Assembly (NCBI GenBank): GCA_021781185.1 | Contig: JAJXXI010000485.1 | Span: 1 to 5,969, forward strand | Source of the DNA: a bacterium | Lineage (GTDB): Bacteria > Verrucomicrobiota > Verrucomicrobiia > Limisphaerales > UBA11358 | Direction: 5' to 3' | Length of the DNA stretch: 5,969 nucleotides | In this document: positions 4,272 to 5,969 of the stretch, one piece after another | Position numbering within the stretch: the first letter of the stretch is position 1 | How the letters are laid out: each line of letters starts with the position of its first letter | Position numbers and translations under genes: made by a program | Notes under the pieces: generated by a model | Seen by the model: only the letters and a program-made list of their open reading frames with translations | What the model was told of the DNA's origin: nothing | Database searches by the model: none

Positions 4272-5969
4272 ATGAATCGTTTGTTGAAACTGCTTTCCGG
4301 CGCGGCGGCGGCGCTGGCGTTTGTTGTTCATTTTTCCGCCCCGGCGGCCCCGGCCACCAACCTCTTCGGTTTTACCGGTCCGGAGATTTTTCCGATTGAC
4401 CAGCAGATTTCCCAGCTCCGCGTCGCGGACCTGGATGGCGACGGATTGAACGACATCATCGTGGCCAACAATCTGCGCTCCAAAATCAACCTGCTCTACA
4501 ACATGACCGGCAAGACGAACCGCGCCGATGCCATGCCCACGCGCAAGCTGGAAATCAACGAGCTGCCGCCCGGCTCGCGGTTCCGCATTGATTCGGTGCC
4601 GACGGATGAACGCATCGCCGCTCTGGCGGTGGAGGATATCAATGATGACAAACGGCCCGACCTCATCTATTTCGGCGACGGGAAGGATCTGGTCATTCGC
4701 TATAACCTCGGCACCAATGGCTGGAGCGATTCGAAACGCTGGCATTTGGATGACGGCATGTTGAGTCCCAACGCGCTTGCCGTGGGTGATTTGAACGGCG
4801 ACGGCCTGCCGGACGTGGTGGTGCTGGGCGACAGCGGTTACGCCTATTTCTTCGCGGAGAAAAAGGATCATAAGCTGGCCGAGCCGCAAAAGATCGCTTA
4901 CTCAGGGACGCCCAAGGCGATTGCCATTGCGGATGTGGATGGTGACGGTCGCAATGATTTGGTTTTTGTGGATTTTGACAGTGCTTATCCGTTCCGCTTG
5001 CGCCGGCAAAACGAGAACGGCCAGCTTGATCCGGAAATTTATTTCAAGATGCCGCCCATCCGCGCGTTCTGGCTGGACAATCTGGCGGAAGACAAGACGA
5101 ATTATCTGGCCACCATCGTGCAGGCTACGGGCCGCGCGGAGGTGTCGCAGTTCGTGCGTGAGCCGGCGGAGACGTTGTCGGGTAAATTCAAGCACGGCCA
5201 GTTCCAGATCCTGCCGCTCAACCAGACGGATGCCGCGCAGCGCGGCGTGCTGTGGGCGGATGTAAACGGCGATGGCCGCGAAGACCTGATCGTGGCCGAG
5301 CCGGAAAGCGGCCAGATTTCCGTCTATCTCCAGCAGGCGGACGGCACGCTGGCGGCCCCGAAAACGTTTCCCTGTCTCGCCGGGGTTTCCCAAATTGCGG
5401 TGTCGGACTGGAACCAGGACGGCAAACCGGAAGTTTTTCTGTTGAGCCGCGATGAAAACTCCGTCGCCACCACGCAATTTGACAAACATGGCCGGCTGCC
5501 ATTTCCCACGCCGCTGCCCTTGGATGGCAAACCGCTGGCCATGACGATCGGCCCGCTCAAGCACGGTGCCAAGCCCACGCTGGCGGTCATTGTGGACAAG
5601 GATGGCGCCCGTTCGCTCGTCACTTTCACGGCAGATGGCAAGACCACCACGCAAAAATTGAGCGCCAGCTTCAAGGCGAACCCGGCCACGTTTGCCATTC
5701 AAGATGTGAACCAGGACGGATTGGCAGACCTGGTGGTGCTCATGCCCTATGAGAAGGTCAAGGTGCTGCTGCAAAAGAAGGACGGCACGTTTGACGAGAT
5801 GGATGTGGATCCGCCCGGCGGCGCGATGGAGCAACCGTGGCTGGCCTCGGCTGACGTGGACGGCGACGGGCAGCAGGAACTTCTCCTGCCGCAAAAGAAC
5901 TTCGTCCGCGCCGTGGTGCTGGAACAGAATGAGAAAATTCCCGGCTCCACCAACGCGCCCAAATGGTCG
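4272..5969 (+). CDS. Exported FG-GAP/VCBS repeat protein (3' end beyond the window)
   Basis: The frame from the ATG at 4272 is open for 566 codons to the last base, so the C-terminus is missing. It starts with a signal peptide (MNRLLKLLSGAAAALAFVVH), with likely cleavage after an A-P-A at residue 28. The mature part is a series of FG-GAP/VCBS repeats with D-x-[DN]-x-D-G calcium loops. The first Asp is at residues 53 (DLDGDGLND), 122 (DINDDKRPD), 173 (DLNGDGLPD), 221 (DVDGDGRND), 330 (DVNGDGRED), 379 (DWNQDGKPE), 478 (DVNQDGLAD) and 528 (DVDGDGQQE). Each is followed by a hydrophobic strand such as IIVANN or VVVLGD. Degenerate copies at about 269 and 428 fill the two double-length gaps. Such repeats fold as beta-propeller blades, as in integrin alpha chains, and usually sit outside the cytoplasm in adhesion, binding or scaffold roles. 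AGG at 4260-4262, nine bases before the ATG, is a weak ribosome binding site. The ligand is unknown and further domains may follow beyond the window. Confidence 0.92.
   Translation, partial: MNRLLKLLSGAAAALAFVVHFSAPAAPATNLFGFTGPEIFPIDQQISQLRVADLDGDGLNDIIVANNLRSKINLLYNMTGKTNRADAMPTRKLEINELPPGSRFRIDSVPTDERIAALAVEDINDDKRPDLIYFGDGKDLVIRYNLGTNGWSDSKRWHLDDGMLSPNALAVGDLNGDGLPDVVVLGDSGYAYFFAEKKDHKLAEPQKIAYSGTPKAIAIADVDGDGRNDLVFVDFDSAYPFRLRRQNENGQLDPEIYFKMPPIRAFWLDNLAEDKTNYLATIVQATGRAEVSQFVREPAETLSGKFKHGQFQILPLNQTDAAQRGVLWADVNGDGREDLIVAEPESGQISVYLQQADGTLAAPKTFPCLAGVSQIAVSDWNQDGKPEVFLLSRDENSVATTQFDKHGRLPFPTPLPLDGKPLAMTIGPLKHGAKPTLAVIVDKDGARSLVTFTADGKTTTQKLSASFKANPATFAIQDVNQDGLADLVVLMPYEKVKVLLQKKDGTFDEMDVDPPGGAMEQPWLASADVDGDGQQELLLPQKNFVRAVVLEQNEKIPGSTNAPKWS

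Noticed and set aside
4187..4399. 70-residue plus-strand open frame overlapping the FG-GAP start
   Set aside because: It is out of frame with the FG-GAP gene, shows no domain or ribosome binding site, and overlaps the real signal peptide coding region.
3870..4889. 339-residue minus-strand open frame
   Set aside because: It is antisense to the YjbQ and FG-GAP genes, crosses the gap between them, and has the His/Arg/Val-rich make-up of a GC-rich shadow frame. Both sense genes have clear family motifs.
4902..5894. 330-residue minus-strand open frame
   Set aside because: It is fully antisense to the FG-GAP gene. Its apparent repeats are mirror images of the calcium-loop codons on the plus strand.

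Overview
The window is GC-rich (roughly 60%) bacterial DNA. It most resembles a member of the Verrucomicrobiota, perhaps the Pedosphaera/Limisphaerales side. That placement is inference. It rests on the protein types (a secreted coiled-coil/TPR protein, an FG-GAP repeat protein, and an HNH protein of a type I recall from Verrucomicrobia and Planctomycetes), on the scarcity of Shine-Dalgarno sequences before the starts, and on the remembered look of the two transposase fragments. No marker gene settles it.

Left part (1-850): a patch of insertion-sequence debris. The first 179 bases encode, on the minus strand, the N-terminus of a probable transposase that runs off the window. Facing away from it on the plus strand is a decayed IS4-family transposase (375-752) that keeps only its N-terminal DUF4372-like domain. 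A small terminator-like hairpin lies just before its start. A 13-bp tandem repeat follows the fragment.

Middle (855-1713): a complete tRNA-Glu (anticodon CTC, CCA encoded) and an intact HNH endonuclease-family gene lie on the minus strand, 33 bp apart. The HNH gene is divergent from the next gene, and the 115-bp region between their starts holds a strong imperfect inverted repeat.

Right part (1714-5969): three plus-strand genes follow with gaps of 89 and 105 bp. The first is a secreted 646-residue protein with two coiled-coil stretches, a six-fold octapeptide repeat and C-terminal TPRs. The second is a complete YjbQ/UPF0047 protein of the thiamine-phosphate-synthase-like family. The third is a secreted FG-GAP/VCBS repeat protein, open from 4272 to the window end, with eight canonical and two degenerate calcium-loop repeats. 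The two exported proteins suggest envelope or periplasmic roles, but no single pathway links the three genes.

I see no CRISPR array, toxin-antitoxin pair, phage module or recognisable defence operon. The two signals most worth follow-up are the octapeptide array at 2293-2436 and the inverted repeat at 1604-1654.
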